Assembly (NCBI GenBank): GCA_965218875.1
Contig: OZ244707.1
Coordinates: 496,001 to 560,000 of the forward strand
DNA from: CBDCMJ01 sp965218875
GTDB lineage: Bacteria; Chloroflexota; Dehalococcoidia; Lucifugimonadales; UBA3495
Direction: 5' to 3'
Length of the DNA stretch: 64,000 nt
Shown here piece after piece: positions 17,000 through 26,717 of the stretch. The notes under the pieces were generated by a model. It did not search any database and had not been told where the DNA came from. It worked only from the letters and a program-made list of their open reading frames with translations. Position numbers and translations under genes: made by a program. Positions within the stretch are counted from its first letter, which is position 1; the number at the start of each line of letters is the position of its first letter.

Positions 17000-19900
17000 G
17001 TGGAGATAAAAGCCAACGTCAGCAGCGTACTTGTAGGACGCGTTCTGGCCTTGCTGGTCATACTGATTGGCTTCATTGCGGCCATCTGGGCGGGCGTGGA
17101 GGCGCAGCGCGACCGGTTCTGGATCTTCCTACAGATGAAAAAGACGCTACTTTTGGCGATACTGCCGATGGTGTTGGTCCTGGCCGTAGGATACGTCGGC
17201 GGCCCGACCGCGGTGTCGGCGCAAGAAGTAAATCCTCCGACAGCGGAGATCGAGGTGGGAGGCCCAACAGGACGGAGCGTTGACGTTGGAGAGAGGTTCC
17301 TGCTGTCGTTCACGTTAGGAGAACTCAGCGGAAGCGGCGATCATGGAGGAATCACGATTTCGTTCCCTTCCCTGACCGATCCGGACGAGTCGTCAGCCCA
17401 GCATGTATATTCGTCTTCCCAAGCCCACGTCGACGTCAGTCTTTACTCCGGGGATAGATCCAACGTCCACTTTAGAGAAGTCGGCGACACGATTTACAGT
17501 GCTTCGGGACGGACGATGCCCGCAGAACATCTGCTCGTCGAGTTCGACGAGCCAAGCTGGACAGAGTCGTCCAGCATCACCATTGTTCTGAGGGTCACTC
17601 CAAAACAAAACGGGCGCTTTGACGTGAGGTACCGCCAGTGGGTTTGCTCGGACGGGTACGACAACTGCTCACGGGCCGATCGCAGCGCGACCGTACTTGA
17701 TCAGCAGGGCTGGCGAGCGCACGCGATGACCGTGGACGTCACGGAGCCTCCAGCCGACGATAGCGGGGGTGCCCAAGAAGACGACCATGGGGACAGCCGC
17801 GGCGGATCAACCGTCATCCGTGAGGGGTCAACCACCGCTGGGGACATAGAACGCTCCGGAGACTGGGACTACTTCCGCTTCCGGGCGGAGCGGGGTCGGG
17901 AATACACCATCGAGATCCGCACGGACTCGGACACGGAGATCGAGCTCTATGACGGGGATGGAGACTCGATAGACAGTGACGACGACGGAGGGCAAGGCTA
18001 CGGGTCGCGTTTGGTGTGGAGGGCGCCGTCTTCGGGGGACTATTACGTGGCCGTTAGGGGCTACGCCAATGAGGTCACCGGGAGCTACACGCTGTCCGTT
18101 ACCGGGGAGGAGCCAACCGACGATAGCGGGGGTGCCCAAGAAGACGACCATGGGGACAGCCGCGGCGGATCAACCGTCACCCGTGAGGGGTCAACCACCG
18201 CTGGGGACATAGAACGCTCCGGAGACTGGGACTACTTCCGCTTCCGGGCGGAGGGCGGCCGGGAATACACTATCGAGACTCGCACGGACTCGGACACGGA
18301 GATCGAGCTCTATGACGGGGATGGAGACTCGATAGACAGTGACGACGACGGAGGGGAAGGCTACGGGTCGCGTTTGGTGTGGAGGGCGCCGTCTTCGGGG
18401 GACTATTACGTGGCCGTTAGGGGCTACGCCAATGAGGTCACCGGGAGCTACACGCTGTCCGTTACCAGGGAGGAGCCAACCGACGATAGCGGAGGTGCCC
18501 AAGAAGACGACCATGGGGACAGCCGCGGCGGATCAACCGTCATCCGTGAGGGGTCGACCACCGCTGGGGACATAGAACGCTCCGGAGACTGGGACTACTT
18601 CCGCTTCCGGGCGGAGGGCGGCCGGGAATACACTATCGAGACTCGCACGGAGTCGGACACGGAGATCGAGCTCTATGACGGGGATGGAGACTCGATAGAC
18701 AGTGACGACGACGGAGGGGAAGGCTACGGGTCGCGTTTGGTGTGGAGGGCGCCGTCTTCGGGGGACTATTACGTGGCCGTTAGGGGCTACGCCAATGAGG
18801 TCACCGGGAGCTACACGCTGTCCGTTACCAGGGAGGAGCCAGCCGAGCCCAGCCGGCAGCCGGACTTGGCGATTAGCGACATACGGTGGTCGCCATCCAG
18901 TCCCAGTGCCGGAGCGCAACTTACCTTCCACTACACCGTGCATAACCTAGGCACGGGCGACTCCGGAGAATTCGGCAACGAGCTAGTAATTGACAACGCT
19001 GCTATTGACATCTCAGCCAGAAGCTCGCTAGCGGCCCGTTCGTCGCGGGATCGCTCCTTTACGTTCCTCTGGACTTGCCCCGCGGGCACGCATTCAGTAC
19101 GAGTGCGGGCGGACGAGGCCAACGAGGTAGCGGAAACCAACGAAAACAACAACGATGGGTTAGAGTCGCTAACCTGCGCGGCCGAGGCCCAAGAAGACGA
19201 CCATGGGGACAGCCGCGGCGCATCAACCGTCATCCGTGAGGGGTCGACCACCGCTGGGGACATAGAACGCTCCGGAGACTGGGACTACTTCCGCTTCCGG
19301 GCGGAGGGCGGCCGGGAATACACTATCGAGACCCGCACGGACTCGGACACGGAGATCGAGCTCTATGACGGGGATGGAGACTCGATAGACAGTGACGACG
19401 ACGGAGGGGAAGGCTACGGGTCGCGCTTGGTGTGGAGGGCGCCGTCTTCGGGGGACTATTACGTGGCCGTTAGGGGCTACGCCAATGAGGTCACCGGGAG
19501 CTACACGCTGTCCGTTACCGGGGAGGAGCCAGCCGCCCCGATACTGACCGGCTGGGAGGACGACTTCTGGGAGGTCCTGATTGACGCGCCTGCCTCCGAC
19601 TTTGCCCACACCGGCTATATGACCACCGACACGAGGGTCAAGGTCTCAATGGGTCCCGTCCTTGGTGACGGTGGCCTCCGAGAGCTGGCAATTGATATAG
19701 TGCACGAGGATGGCATCGATGGCCACGGACATGTGAACCTTCTCTTACCCCAGGGTGCGTGGGTCAGCTACGATCACATTCGGAAATGGATCAGAGTGCC
19801 CACAGACCGTGACTCCGAGGACTGGCAGTGGGTCTACTATCATCCACGCCAGGAACGGGCCGCTTTGGGGATCAACGAAGGTCTGTTAACCCTTGTGGGC

Positions 19901-20248
19901 ATGATCCCGGTGATTGGGCCGCTGATGGCGACCGCCGAATACTTGGAGTTTGCATTCCCCGATGAACAGCGCCGGCCAGAGGCTGTCGAGTTCTACGGGA
20001 ACTATCGAAACTGCTACAGGTCTGTCACAGTCCCCTGGTTTGTGGCGGGGTATCCGGCTGGAGTGAAGGTCGTGATTCCCGTCATTGTCGCAACAGACGA
20101 ATTCGTTGCGCTGGCCTCCGAGTTCACGGCGCGGCGGCTAGAGCGGGGTGCAACGGCCCGTCAGCGCGAAGTCACGTTTGAGCTCGGTTCAATCGAGGTC
20201 ACGGATCTGCTCGGCGCCGGTCAGCCTACCTCTTGCGGACCCCGCTAG
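17000..20248 (+). CDS. Large secreted protein with tandem PPC domains and a CARDB domain
   Basis: 1082 residues from GTG 17000, which has a good AGGGAGG (16987-16993). A second possible start at ATG 17135 (MKKTLLLAILPMVLVLAVGY, AVSAQ cleavage-like end) would give a clean signal peptide; from 17000 there are two hydrophobic stretches. After an N-terminal beta domain come three tandem pre-peptidase C-terminal (PPC) units of 121 residues. Then follow a CARDB-like domain (DLAISDIRWSPSSPSAGAQL, EANEVAETNENNND), a fourth PPC unit, and a C-terminal region of about 240 residues with one hydrophobic patch that I do not recognise. It probably acts outside the cell, perhaps in adhesion. No protease catalytic domain is visible. 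Confidence 0.85.
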   Translation: MEIKANVSSVLVGRVLALLVILIGFIAAIWAGVEAQRDRFWIFLQMKKTLLLAILPMVLVLAVGYVGGPTAVSAQEVNPPTAEIEVGGPTGRSVDVGERFLLSFTLGELSGSGDHGGITISFPSLTDPDESSAQHVYSSSQAHVDVSLYSGDRSNVHFREVGDTIYSASGRTMPAEHLLVEFDEPSWTESSSITIVLRVTPKQNGRFDVRYRQWVCSDGYDNCSRADRSATVLDQQGWRAHAMTVDVTEPPADDSGGAQEDDHGDSRGGSTVIREGSTTAGDIERSGDWDYFRFRAERGREYTIEIRTDSDTEIELYDGDGDSIDSDDDGGQGYGSRLVWRAPSSGDYYVAVRGYANEVTGSYTLSVTGEEPTDDSGGAQEDDHGDSRGGSTVTREGSTTAGDIERSGDWDYFRFRAEGGREYTIETRTDSDTEIELYDGDGDSIDSDDDGGEGYGSRLVWRAPSSGDYYVAVRGYANEVTGSYTLSVTREEPTDDSGGAQEDDHGDSRGGSTVIREGSTTAGDIERSGDWDYFRFRAEGGREYTIETRTESDTEIELYDGDGDSIDSDDDGGEGYGSRLVWRAPSSGDYYVAVRGYANEVTGSYTLSVTREEPAEPSRQPDLAISDIRWSPSSPSAGAQLTFHYTVHNLGTGDSGEFGNELVIDNAAIDISARSSLAARSSRDRSFTFLWTCPAGTHSVRVRADEANEVAETNENNNDGLESLTCAAEAQEDDHGDSRGASTVIREGSTTAGDIERSGDWDYFRFRAEGGREYTIETRTDSDTEIELYDGDGDSIDSDDDGGEGYGSRLVWRAPSSGDYYVAVRGYANEVTGSYTLSVTGEEPAAPILTGWEDDFWEVLIDAPASDFAHTGYMTTDTRVKVSMGPVLGDGGLRELAIDIVHEDGIDGHGHVNLLLPQGAWVSYDHIRKWIRVPTDRDSEDWQWVYYHPRQERAALGINEGLLTLVGMIPVIGPLMATAEYLEFAFPDEQRRPEAVEFYGNYRNCYRSVTVPWFVAGYPAGVKVVIPVIVATDEFVALASEFTARRLERGATARQREVTFELGSIEVTDLLGAGQPTSCGPR
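17755..18843 (+). repeat. Three near-identical 363-bp tandem repeats
   Basis: The units 17755-18117, 18118-18480 and 18481-18843 each encode one PPC domain. Units 2 and 3 differ by about five bases over 363 bp, so duplication or gene conversion is recent. A fourth unit follows after the CARDB segment. Confidence 0.9.
19187..19533 (+). repeat. Fourth PPC repeat unit
   Basis: It begins at the same GCCCAAGAAG as the tandem units (690 bp after the matching point in unit 3) and is almost identical to them, despite the unrelated CARDB-like segment in between. Confidence 0.88.
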
Positions 20249-20265
20249 TACTCCCCGAGCACCCG

Positions 20266-21183
20266 TTACTGCTCGGAGGTAGCGGGGGCGTCCAGCCTCC
20301 GGGCCACCTCGTCGCGCAGCGATGCCGGCAGGGGGCCCTTGGCGGCGGCGTCCAGATTGCGGGCCATGTGGTCCGGGTCCAGGGTGCCGACAATCGTGGT
20401 GTGCAAGCCCGGGTGGCTGATGGTGTGCCGCAGCAGGAATTCGAACCGGTCCATTCCCTCCAACAATTCCCCCAGTCCGGCTTCTTCCCACCTCTGCCAC
20501 CGGGACGGCTCGGCCAGTCCGTGACCGGGCTCGCCCCGGGCGATGCCGCCGCGGCCCACTACGCCTAGGCCCTCCAAGGCCGCCTGGCCGATAAAGGCCT
20601 CGTGCTCCCGCTCCAGGGCCGAATACGGCACCTGGACCGTATCGAAAGCTCCCGTCTCCACCAGACCGGCCACCTCGGGCAGTACCGCCGACACGCCAAT
20701 GAACCGGGTCTTGCCCTCTCGTTTCAACTCCAGCATGGCCTGGATAGCCTCGTCCCGCGTTTCAACGGGGGGAGGCCCGTGGAACTGGACCAGGTCCAGG
20801 TAGTCGGTCTTCATGCGCCTCAGGCTCAAGTGCACACCCTCCCTTATGTTGTCTCGGGAAAAGGTGTGCCCCCGGGCCGTGCCGGAGGCTATCGCCTCGA
20901 GGTCGGCATTGCAGCCGCACTTGGTGGCCAGGTAGTACTCGTGGCGGCGATGAGAGATGGACTCCCCGATGCTGTCTTCGCTGCGGCCGTAGTCGATAGA
21001 GGTGTCGATGAAGTTGATGCCCCCGTCCAGCGCGGCGTTCAGCACCTTGCCGGCCTGGGCCGGGTCTACGGGACGCCCGCTTCGAATGGCCGAGCCGGGA
21101 GCCCGGAGCTCCATGGCCCCAAATCCCAGCACGGTCACGTTCAAGCCGGTCCGTCCCAGCTTCCGCAATTCCAAGTCTGCCAC
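20266..21183 (-). CDS. Aldo/keto reductase family oxidoreductase
   Basis: A 305-residue NADPH-type aldo/keto reductase of the TIM-barrel superfamily. The catalytic tetrad is visible as D60 and Y65 (FIDTSIDYGRSED), K88 (LATKCG) and H135 (LVQFHG). The IVGTLDPDHMARNLDAA segment near the C-terminus fits the cofactor-phosphate site. Cytoplasmic; substrate not predictable. It is the last gene of the minus-strand block, about 70 bp after nuoN, and may be read through from the nuo operon. Confidence 0.92.
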   Translation of the reverse strand: MADLELRKLGRTGLNVTVLGFGAMELRAPGSAIRSGRPVDPAQAGKVLNAALDGGINFIDTSIDYGRSEDSIGESISHRRHEYYLATKCGCNADLEAIASGTARGHTFSRDNIREGVHLSLRRMKTDYLDLVQFHGPPPVETRDEAIQAMLELKREGKTRFIGVSAVLPEVAGLVETGAFDTVQVPYSALEREHEAFIGQAALEGLGVVGRGGIARGEPGHGLAEPSRWQRWEEAGLGELLEGMDRFEFLLRHTISHPGLHTTIVGTLDPDHMARNLDAAAKGPLPASLRDEVARRLDAPATSEQ

Positions 21184-21257
21184 CGGTCCTCCCTTTTCCC
21201 CTGGTTTGGGCTCCGGCCTGCCGCGCCCTGGCGACGCGGGGTCTAGCCGATACTCCG

Positions 21258-22775
21258 CTAGGCCCCGGGCAAAATGGCCCGGCTGGCCGCCTCGATAGTG
21301 TCCAAGAGCGGGGCCGGGTACACCCCGATCCAGAAGGTAGCCGCCAGACCCACCGCCAGCACGAACATCAGGGGCGCGGAAATGGTCTTGGCCCGGGCGA
21401 GGGCGGGAAATCCCTCAGACTCCTCGCCGGAAGGCGTCTCCTCGGATTCCGCCGGGGGCTGGATGTACATTTGGCGGATGACCTGCAGGTAGTAGTAGAG
21501 GGATATCACGCTGCTGAATATGGCGAGTCCCGCCAGCCAGAGCAGCCCCTCGTTGGCCACGGCGGTGAAGAGGTAAAACTTGATCGCGAACCCGGCGAAG
21601 ATGGGAAGGCCGCCCAGGGAGAACAGGCCAATGGAAATGGCCGCGGCGAGGAAGGGGTTCTTGTCCGCGACGCCGGCAAAGTCGGAAATCATCTCCCGCC
21701 CGCTCATGTTGAAAAACGCGATCAATCCCCCGAAGACCACCAGGCTGGTGACGGAGTAGCCCACCAGATAAAGCATGATGCCGTTGGACGCCAGGGTGGA
21801 GTCCTGGGAAAGAGCGGCTACGCCCGCCAGGATGAAGCCCACATGGGAGATGGAGGAGTATGCCATCAGGCGCTTTATATTGCGCTGGGCCAGGGCCACC
21901 AGGTTGCCCACCAGCATGGTCACGGCGGCCAGCACGGCCACGATGAGCTGCCACTCGTCCCAGCGGCCCGAGGCGGGGACGAAACCCTCGGCCGCCAGGC
22001 GCAGCACCAGGGCGAAGGCCGCCGCCTTCGACCCGATGGCCAGGTAGGCGGTCACCGGATAGGGGGCGCCCTCGTACACGTCGGGGACCCACATGTGGAA
22101 CGGCACCGCCGCCACTTTGAACCCCAGACCCACCAGGATGAACGCCACGCCCACCCACAGCGACGGGCTTACCTCGGAGACCGTGGTCAGGGCCAGGCTT
22201 ATGTCCTCGAACCGGGTCACGCCGAGGGTGGCGTAGACCATGCTGATGCCGTACAGCAGGATGGCCGAGGAGAAGGCGCCGACGATGATGTACTTCAGAC
22301 CGCCCTCGTTGGCCCGCGGGTTGCTCCGGCCGTAGCTGGCCATCACGTACAGGCTGAAGCTAAGCAGCTCCAGGGCTATGTAGGCGGTGAGCAACTCCCG
22401 GCCCTGGGCCATCACGTTCATGCCCAGGATGGAAAACAGCAACAGGCCGTAGAACTCGCCCGGGTGGTCCAGAAACTGCCTGACGTAGTCCACGGAGCTG
22501 AGGATGATGAAAACCCCGATACCCATGAACAGGACCTTGAAGAACAGGGAGTAGTTGTCAATGGCCAGCAGGCCACCGTACAGGGTTGCTTCCTGCTCCC
22601 ACAGCATCACCAGGGACACCGCGATGAGGCCCAAGAGTCCGGCGATGGACAGCCAGGGCAGCAGGACCTTGCGGCCGGCGGGCAGCACCAGGTCGACGCC
22701 GAACACCAGCAAGGCCAGGCCGGCCAGGGCGAACTCCGGCGTCAGCAGGTCCAGATTTGAGGTCAAGCCCGGCAT
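21258..22775 (-). CDS. nuoN: NADH-quinone oxidoreductase subunit N
   Basis: A 505-residue antiporter-like membrane subunit of complex I, with about 14 hydrophobic spans. Typical blocks are YIALELLSFSLYVMASYGRS, KVAAVPFHMWVPDVYEGAP and NIKRLMAYSSISHVGFIL. These contain the charged residues used in proton translocation in this family (Glu in helix 5, Lys in helices 7 and 8). It is the last gene of the nuo operon, with 7 bp between it and nuoM. Confidence 0.97.
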   Translation of the reverse strand: MPGLTSNLDLLTPEFALAGLALLVFGVDLVLPAGRKVLLPWLSIAGLLGLIAVSLVMLWEQEATLYGGLLAIDNYSLFFKVLFMGIGVFIILSSVDYVRQFLDHPGEFYGLLLFSILGMNVMAQGRELLTAYIALELLSFSLYVMASYGRSNPRANEGGLKYIIVGAFSSAILLYGISMVYATLGVTRFEDISLALTTVSEVSPSLWVGVAFILVGLGFKVAAVPFHMWVPDVYEGAPYPVTAYLAIGSKAAAFALVLRLAAEGFVPASGRWDEWQLIVAVLAAVTMLVGNLVALAQRNIKRLMAYSSISHVGFILAGVAALSQDSTLASNGIMLYLVGYSVTSLVVFGGLIAFFNMSGREMISDFAGVADKNPFLAAAISIGLFSLGGLPIFAGFAIKFYLFTAVANEGLLWLAGLAIFSSVISLYYYLQVIRQMYIQPPAESEETPSGEESEGFPALARAKTISAPLMFVLAVGLAATFWIGVYPAPLLDTIEAASRAILPGA

Positions 22776-22782
22776 ATCAGCT

Positions 22783-24294
22783 CTACACGCCCGGCAGGAC
22801 GTCCACGCCCACGTTGATGACCCGCATCAGGGGCTCGGGCCAAACGCCGACGAAGATCAGGATCAGGACGAAGGCGCCTCCCACCGCCTTTTCTATGGGG
22901 CTGGCGTCCGTGAGGTGGGCCCACCGGCCGTCGGACTCGCCCAGGAAGGTGCGGGCCAGGAGGCGAAGGATGTACACCGCGGTCAGGGCAGCCCCCACTA
23001 CCGCCAGCACGGCCAGGGGCAAGTAGGTGCGGAAGGCCCCGGTGAACACCATGAACTCCGCTATGAAGCCGCTCAGGCCGGGCAACCCCAACGAGGCCAG
23101 TCCGGCAATGGCGAAGAAGAAGCTGGTAACCCTCATGCGGCTGGAAAGCCCGTTCAGGACGTTGATGTCCCGCAGGTGGGCCCGCTCGTATATCGCTCCC
23201 ACCAGCAGGAACATGAGGGCCGTCATGATGCCGTGGGAGAACATTTGCAGCACCGCGCCTCCCACGCCGATGCGGTCCAGGGTGGCGATGCCCATTAGCA
23301 CGTAACCCATGTGGCTCACGCTGGAGTAGCCGATTACGTACTTCAAATCGGTCTGGGACATTGCCGCTATCGCGCCGTACAGGACGTTGACCGTCCCCAG
23401 GCTGATCAGCACCGGCATCCAGGTGTCCGCCCCTTCCGGCAGCAAGGTGACCCCCACCCGGATAATGCCGTAGGCCCCCAGCTTCATCAGCACCCCGGCG
23501 TGCAACATGCTCACCGCGGTGGGGGCGGCCACGTGGCCGTCGGGAGACCAGGTGTGAAAGGGCCACAGGCCGGCCAGGATGCCGAATCCCACCATGAACA
23601 GCGGGAACACCCAGGTCTGGAAGGTGGAGCTGAACTGGCCCTCTTCCGCCAGGGCGCCCAGGGTGGCTATCGAAAAGGTGGGAGACCCGATATCGCTGGC
23701 CTCCACGTAGACCGCCAGGATGGCAACCCACACCAGGACGCTGCCGGCGATGAGGAAGATCATCAACTTCATCGCGCCGTATTCCTTGGTCCGCAGGAAG
23801 GTCCCGAAGTCGGTGCTGCTGCCCCATACCCCGATGAGCAGGTACATGGGCAGGACGGCCAACTCGTAGAAGAAGAACAGGAAAAACAGGTCCTGCACGG
23901 CGAACACGCCGTACACGCCCGCTCCCAGGGCCAGCAGCAGGACGAAGAAGTCCCGGTTGCGGTGCAGTATGGTCTGGGAGACGAGCACGCCGCCGAACAG
24001 CACGATGCCGTTGAGCAGTATCAGGGGGGCTGATATGCCGTCGATGCCCAGGGCCAGGCCGATGTTCAGGGGAGCGTCCAGCCACTGGAAGGTGTGGCTG
24101 AATTGGAACCCGCCCTGGCCGTAGTCGTACCTGGCGAATATGACCATCGACAGGACGAGCGAGACGGCGGCGATGGCAACGGCGAAGTACCACACCGCCT
24201 TGGGGTGGCTGCGGGGCATGAACATCATCAGGATTGCGCCCAGCAGGGGCACAAGAATGATGATTAGGAGCGACGACTGGTCGAAGTCGTTCAT
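22783..24294 (-). CDS. nuoM: NADH-quinone oxidoreductase subunit M
   Basis: A 503-residue antiporter-like complex I subunit. Conserved pieces include FFYELAVLPMYLLIGVWGSS, GLWPFHTWSPDGHVAAPTAV, HAGVLMKLGAYGI and DLKYVIGYSSVSHMGYVLMG. Length and motifs are normal for NuoM. It lies between nuoL and nuoN with short gaps. Confidence 0.97.
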   Translation of the reverse strand: MNDFDQSSLLIIILVPLLGAILMMFMPRSHPKAVWYFAVAIAAVSLVLSMVIFARYDYGQGGFQFSHTFQWLDAPLNIGLALGIDGISAPLILLNGIVLFGGVLVSQTILHRNRDFFVLLLALGAGVYGVFAVQDLFFLFFFYELAVLPMYLLIGVWGSSTDFGTFLRTKEYGAMKLMIFLIAGSVLVWVAILAVYVEASDIGSPTFSIATLGALAEEGQFSSTFQTWVFPLFMVGFGILAGLWPFHTWSPDGHVAAPTAVSMLHAGVLMKLGAYGIIRVGVTLLPEGADTWMPVLISLGTVNVLYGAIAAMSQTDLKYVIGYSSVSHMGYVLMGIATLDRIGVGGAVLQMFSHGIMTALMFLLVGAIYERAHLRDINVLNGLSSRMRVTSFFFAIAGLASLGLPGLSGFIAEFMVFTGAFRTYLPLAVLAVVGAALTAVYILRLLARTFLGESDGRWAHLTDASPIEKAVGGAFVLILIFVGVWPEPLMRVINVGVDVLPGV

Positions 24295-24321
24295 CGGCTG
24301 CCTGTCACCGGGACCCGGTCA

Positions 24322-26223
24322 TCAGGTGGACCTCAGCCACCAGAAAATGGCCAGCCCCACCGACCCCAACACCATGGCCAGCGCGTAGCTGTACACGTGG
24401 CCGGTGACGTGGAGGCGCAGCACCACTCCCAAACGGCGAATTGAATTGGCTGGCCCGTTGACCCCGATATCGTTCACCACCGCCCGGTCGAAGAAGGCAA
24501 TGAAGCCGGAGAACACCAGGACTATCCGGTCTATCACCCACTGGTAAACCTCATCGAAGTAGTACTTGTTCTCCACCACCCGCAGCACCGGGGCCAGGGC
24601 GGCCTTGCCGCCCTCCAGGGAGATTCTTCCCCACACGTAAGCCGCCGCCGCCAGGACGAAGGCGCCCACGGCCAACACGGCGGACAATACGCCCAGCCAC
24701 CAGGTGAACTCGAAGCCGTGGCCCTCGTGATAGAAGAGGAACCCGCCGAAGCCTTCGAAGCTGCCGGGCCAGTTGAAGCTGATGAACCCGAACCCCACGG
24801 CCAGCACGGCTAGGAGCACCATTGGCACGGCCATCAGCGCCGGAGCGTCGTGGACGTGCTCCAAGCCCGCGCCTAGCCGGCCGAAGAAGGCCAGGAACAC
24901 GGCCCGGGCCATGTACAGCGCGCTCAAGAAGGCGGTCAGCAACGCAAACACTATGAACACCACGTTCCGGTGGTCGTTCACCGCGGCCAGAATCTCGTCC
25001 TTGCTCCAGAACCCCGAGAGGACCGGTATCCCCCCAAGGGACAGGGCCCCCACGGAAAACACCAAGGTGGTCAGCGGCATCACCCGGCGCAGCCCTCCCA
25101 TGTTCCGCACGTCCTGGTGTTCCGTGCTGTGGAGAACGCTGCCCGCCCCCAGGAACAGCAGGGCCTTGGCGAAGCCGTGGGCCAGCATGTGGAACACCGC
25201 GGCGGTGTAGCCGAAGGCCCCCAGGGACAACATCATCAGTCCCAGGTGGCTGATGGTGGAGTAGGCCAGAATGCGCTTCAGGTCGGTGGCCACCAGCGCG
25301 ATGGTGGAGGTCATGACCGCCGTGACCAAGCCCACGATGGCCACCACCACCAGGGCGTCACCGTCGTGGGCGGAGAAGATGGGGAACGCCCGGGCCACCA
25401 GGTAGACCCCGGCAACCACCATGGTGGCGGCGTGAATCAGGGCGCTGACCGGTGAGGGCCCTTCCATGGCGTCGGGCAGCCACACGTGGAATGGGACCTG
25501 GGCCGACTTGCCCATGGCCCCCAGCAGGATGAGGATAGCGGCAGTGGTGGCGACGCCCTCGCTCATGGCGCCGCTGCTGGCGGCGTCGAAGGCGGCGGAC
25601 ATGCTGAAGCTGCCCACCTCTCGCCACAGCAGCAGCACCCCCACCAGGAGCCCCACGTCGCCGATGCGGGTGACGATAAAGGCCTTCTTGGCCGCCTCTC
25701 TAGCCGACGGCCGTTCGTGCCAGAACCCGATGAGCAGGTAAGAGCATATCCCCACCAACTCCCAGGCTACGTACAGCAGCAGGAAGCTGTCGGCCAGGAC
25801 TAGGGTGAGCATCGCCGCGGCGAACAGGGCGTGGACTGCGAAGTACCAGCCGTACCGCGGGTCGCCCTTCATGTAGGACAGGGAGTACACCTGGACCATC
25901 AGCGCCACGAAGGTGACGAGGCCCAGCATGACCACGGTAAGGGGGTCGATGACCATCCCCCAGACCAACTCTAGGCTTCCGGCGTGGAACCAGGAGCGAT
26001 CGTAGCTGCAGGTCAGCGCTTCAGTCTGTTGGCCGGTGAAACAGTCGCCCGCCCCGGGAGAGGCGGATAGAAATCCCCCGAGGACCACCCAGAAAACGGC
26101 GAACCCGCCGGCAATGGCCAGGACCGACAGGAAGGAGCCCTTGCCCGGCAGCTGATCGCCGAAAACCACGATGAGCGGAACTGCCGCGAAGCTGAATACG
26201 GGGATGAGCCAGGCCCACTCCAT
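24322..26223 (-). CDS. nuoL: NADH-quinone oxidoreductase subunit L
   Basis: A 633-residue antiporter-like subunit, the one with the long lateral helix in known complex I structures. The start at ATG 26223 (MEWAWLIPVFSFAAVPLIVV) begins with the first membrane helix; the extra Arg/Pro-rich codons upstream are unlikely to be translated. Blocks seen are YVAWELVGICSYLLIGFWHE, KSAQVPFHVWLPDAMEGPSP, HAATMVVAGVYLVAR and DLKRILAYSTISHLGLMML. About 170 bp of noncoding sequence separates it from nuoK. Confidence 0.97.
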   Translation of the reverse strand: MEWAWLIPVFSFAAVPLIVVFGDQLPGKGSFLSVLAIAGGFAVFWVVLGGFLSASPGAGDCFTGQQTEALTCSYDRSWFHAGSLELVWGMVIDPLTVVMLGLVTFVALMVQVYSLSYMKGDPRYGWYFAVHALFAAAMLTLVLADSFLLLYVAWELVGICSYLLIGFWHERPSAREAAKKAFIVTRIGDVGLLVGVLLLWREVGSFSMSAAFDAASSGAMSEGVATTAAILILLGAMGKSAQVPFHVWLPDAMEGPSPVSALIHAATMVVAGVYLVARAFPIFSAHDGDALVVVAIVGLVTAVMTSTIALVATDLKRILAYSTISHLGLMMLSLGAFGYTAAVFHMLAHGFAKALLFLGAGSVLHSTEHQDVRNMGGLRRVMPLTTLVFSVGALSLGGIPVLSGFWSKDEILAAVNDHRNVVFIVFALLTAFLSALYMARAVFLAFFGRLGAGLEHVHDAPALMAVPMVLLAVLAVGFGFISFNWPGSFEGFGGFLFYHEGHGFEFTWWLGVLSAVLAVGAFVLAAAAYVWGRISLEGGKAALAPVLRVVENKYYFDEVYQWVIDRIVLVFSGFIAFFDRAVVNDIGVNGPANSIRRLGVVLRLHVTGHVYSYALAMVLGSVGLAIFWWLRST

Positions 26224-26394
26224 GAGTCGGTCAGCTTCTCGCCGGGGGCGGGGCCGGCTTCCCGGGGGCGCCCCCGGCAACGCAGATGCGGGAACGAGCG
26301 CCGTCCCCCCGCGTCCGAGGGGTGAAGCGGTAAGGGTCCCGCCTGAGGATGTGGGTGTTGGTGCAGTGCATCGTCCGGAAAGAAGGTGGTGCGG

Positions 26395-26715
26395 CTACCA
26401 CTTCATGATGTCGATCTCGTCCACGTTTATCGTGGACCGGCTGCGGTACATGCGCAGGACTATGGCCAGCGCCAGGCCCAGCTCCGCCGCGGCGATGGTG
26501 ATGACGAAGATCGCGATGATTTGCCCGTCGAACTGCACGAAGCTGCCGATGCCGTTGCGGTGAGCCGCCGCCGCGATGAGGTTGATGTTCACCGCGTTCA
26601 GCATGAGTTCGATGGACATCAGAATCAGCACGGCGCTGCGCCGCGCCAGCACTCCGTACAGGCCTATGGCAAACAGCGCCGCGCCCAAGGCCTGAAAGTA
26701 GAACAGGGGGACCAC
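26395..26715 (-). CDS. nuoK: NADH-quinone oxidoreductase subunit K
   Basis: A 106-residue, three-helix complex I subunit. The GTG start at 26715 lies 2 bp after the nuoJ stop. The family blocks VLARRSAVLILMSIELMLNA and ITIAAAELGLALAI contain the two conserved membrane glutamates. A longer frame reading into nuoJ is a frame artefact. Confidence 0.96.
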   Translation of the reverse strand: MVPLFYFQALGAALFAIGLYGVLARRSAVLILMSIELMLNAVNINLIAAAAHRNGIGSFVQFDGQIIAIFVITIAAAELGLALAIVLRMYRSRSTINVDEIDIMKW

Positions 26716-26717
26716 AG

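Noticed and set aside
17828..19609. Four near-identical antisense open frames in the PPC repeat region (for example 17828-18151 and 18191-18514)
   Set aside because: They are the reverse complement of the tandem PPC units and repeat only because the units do. They have no ribosome sites, and the sense frame is clearly coding.
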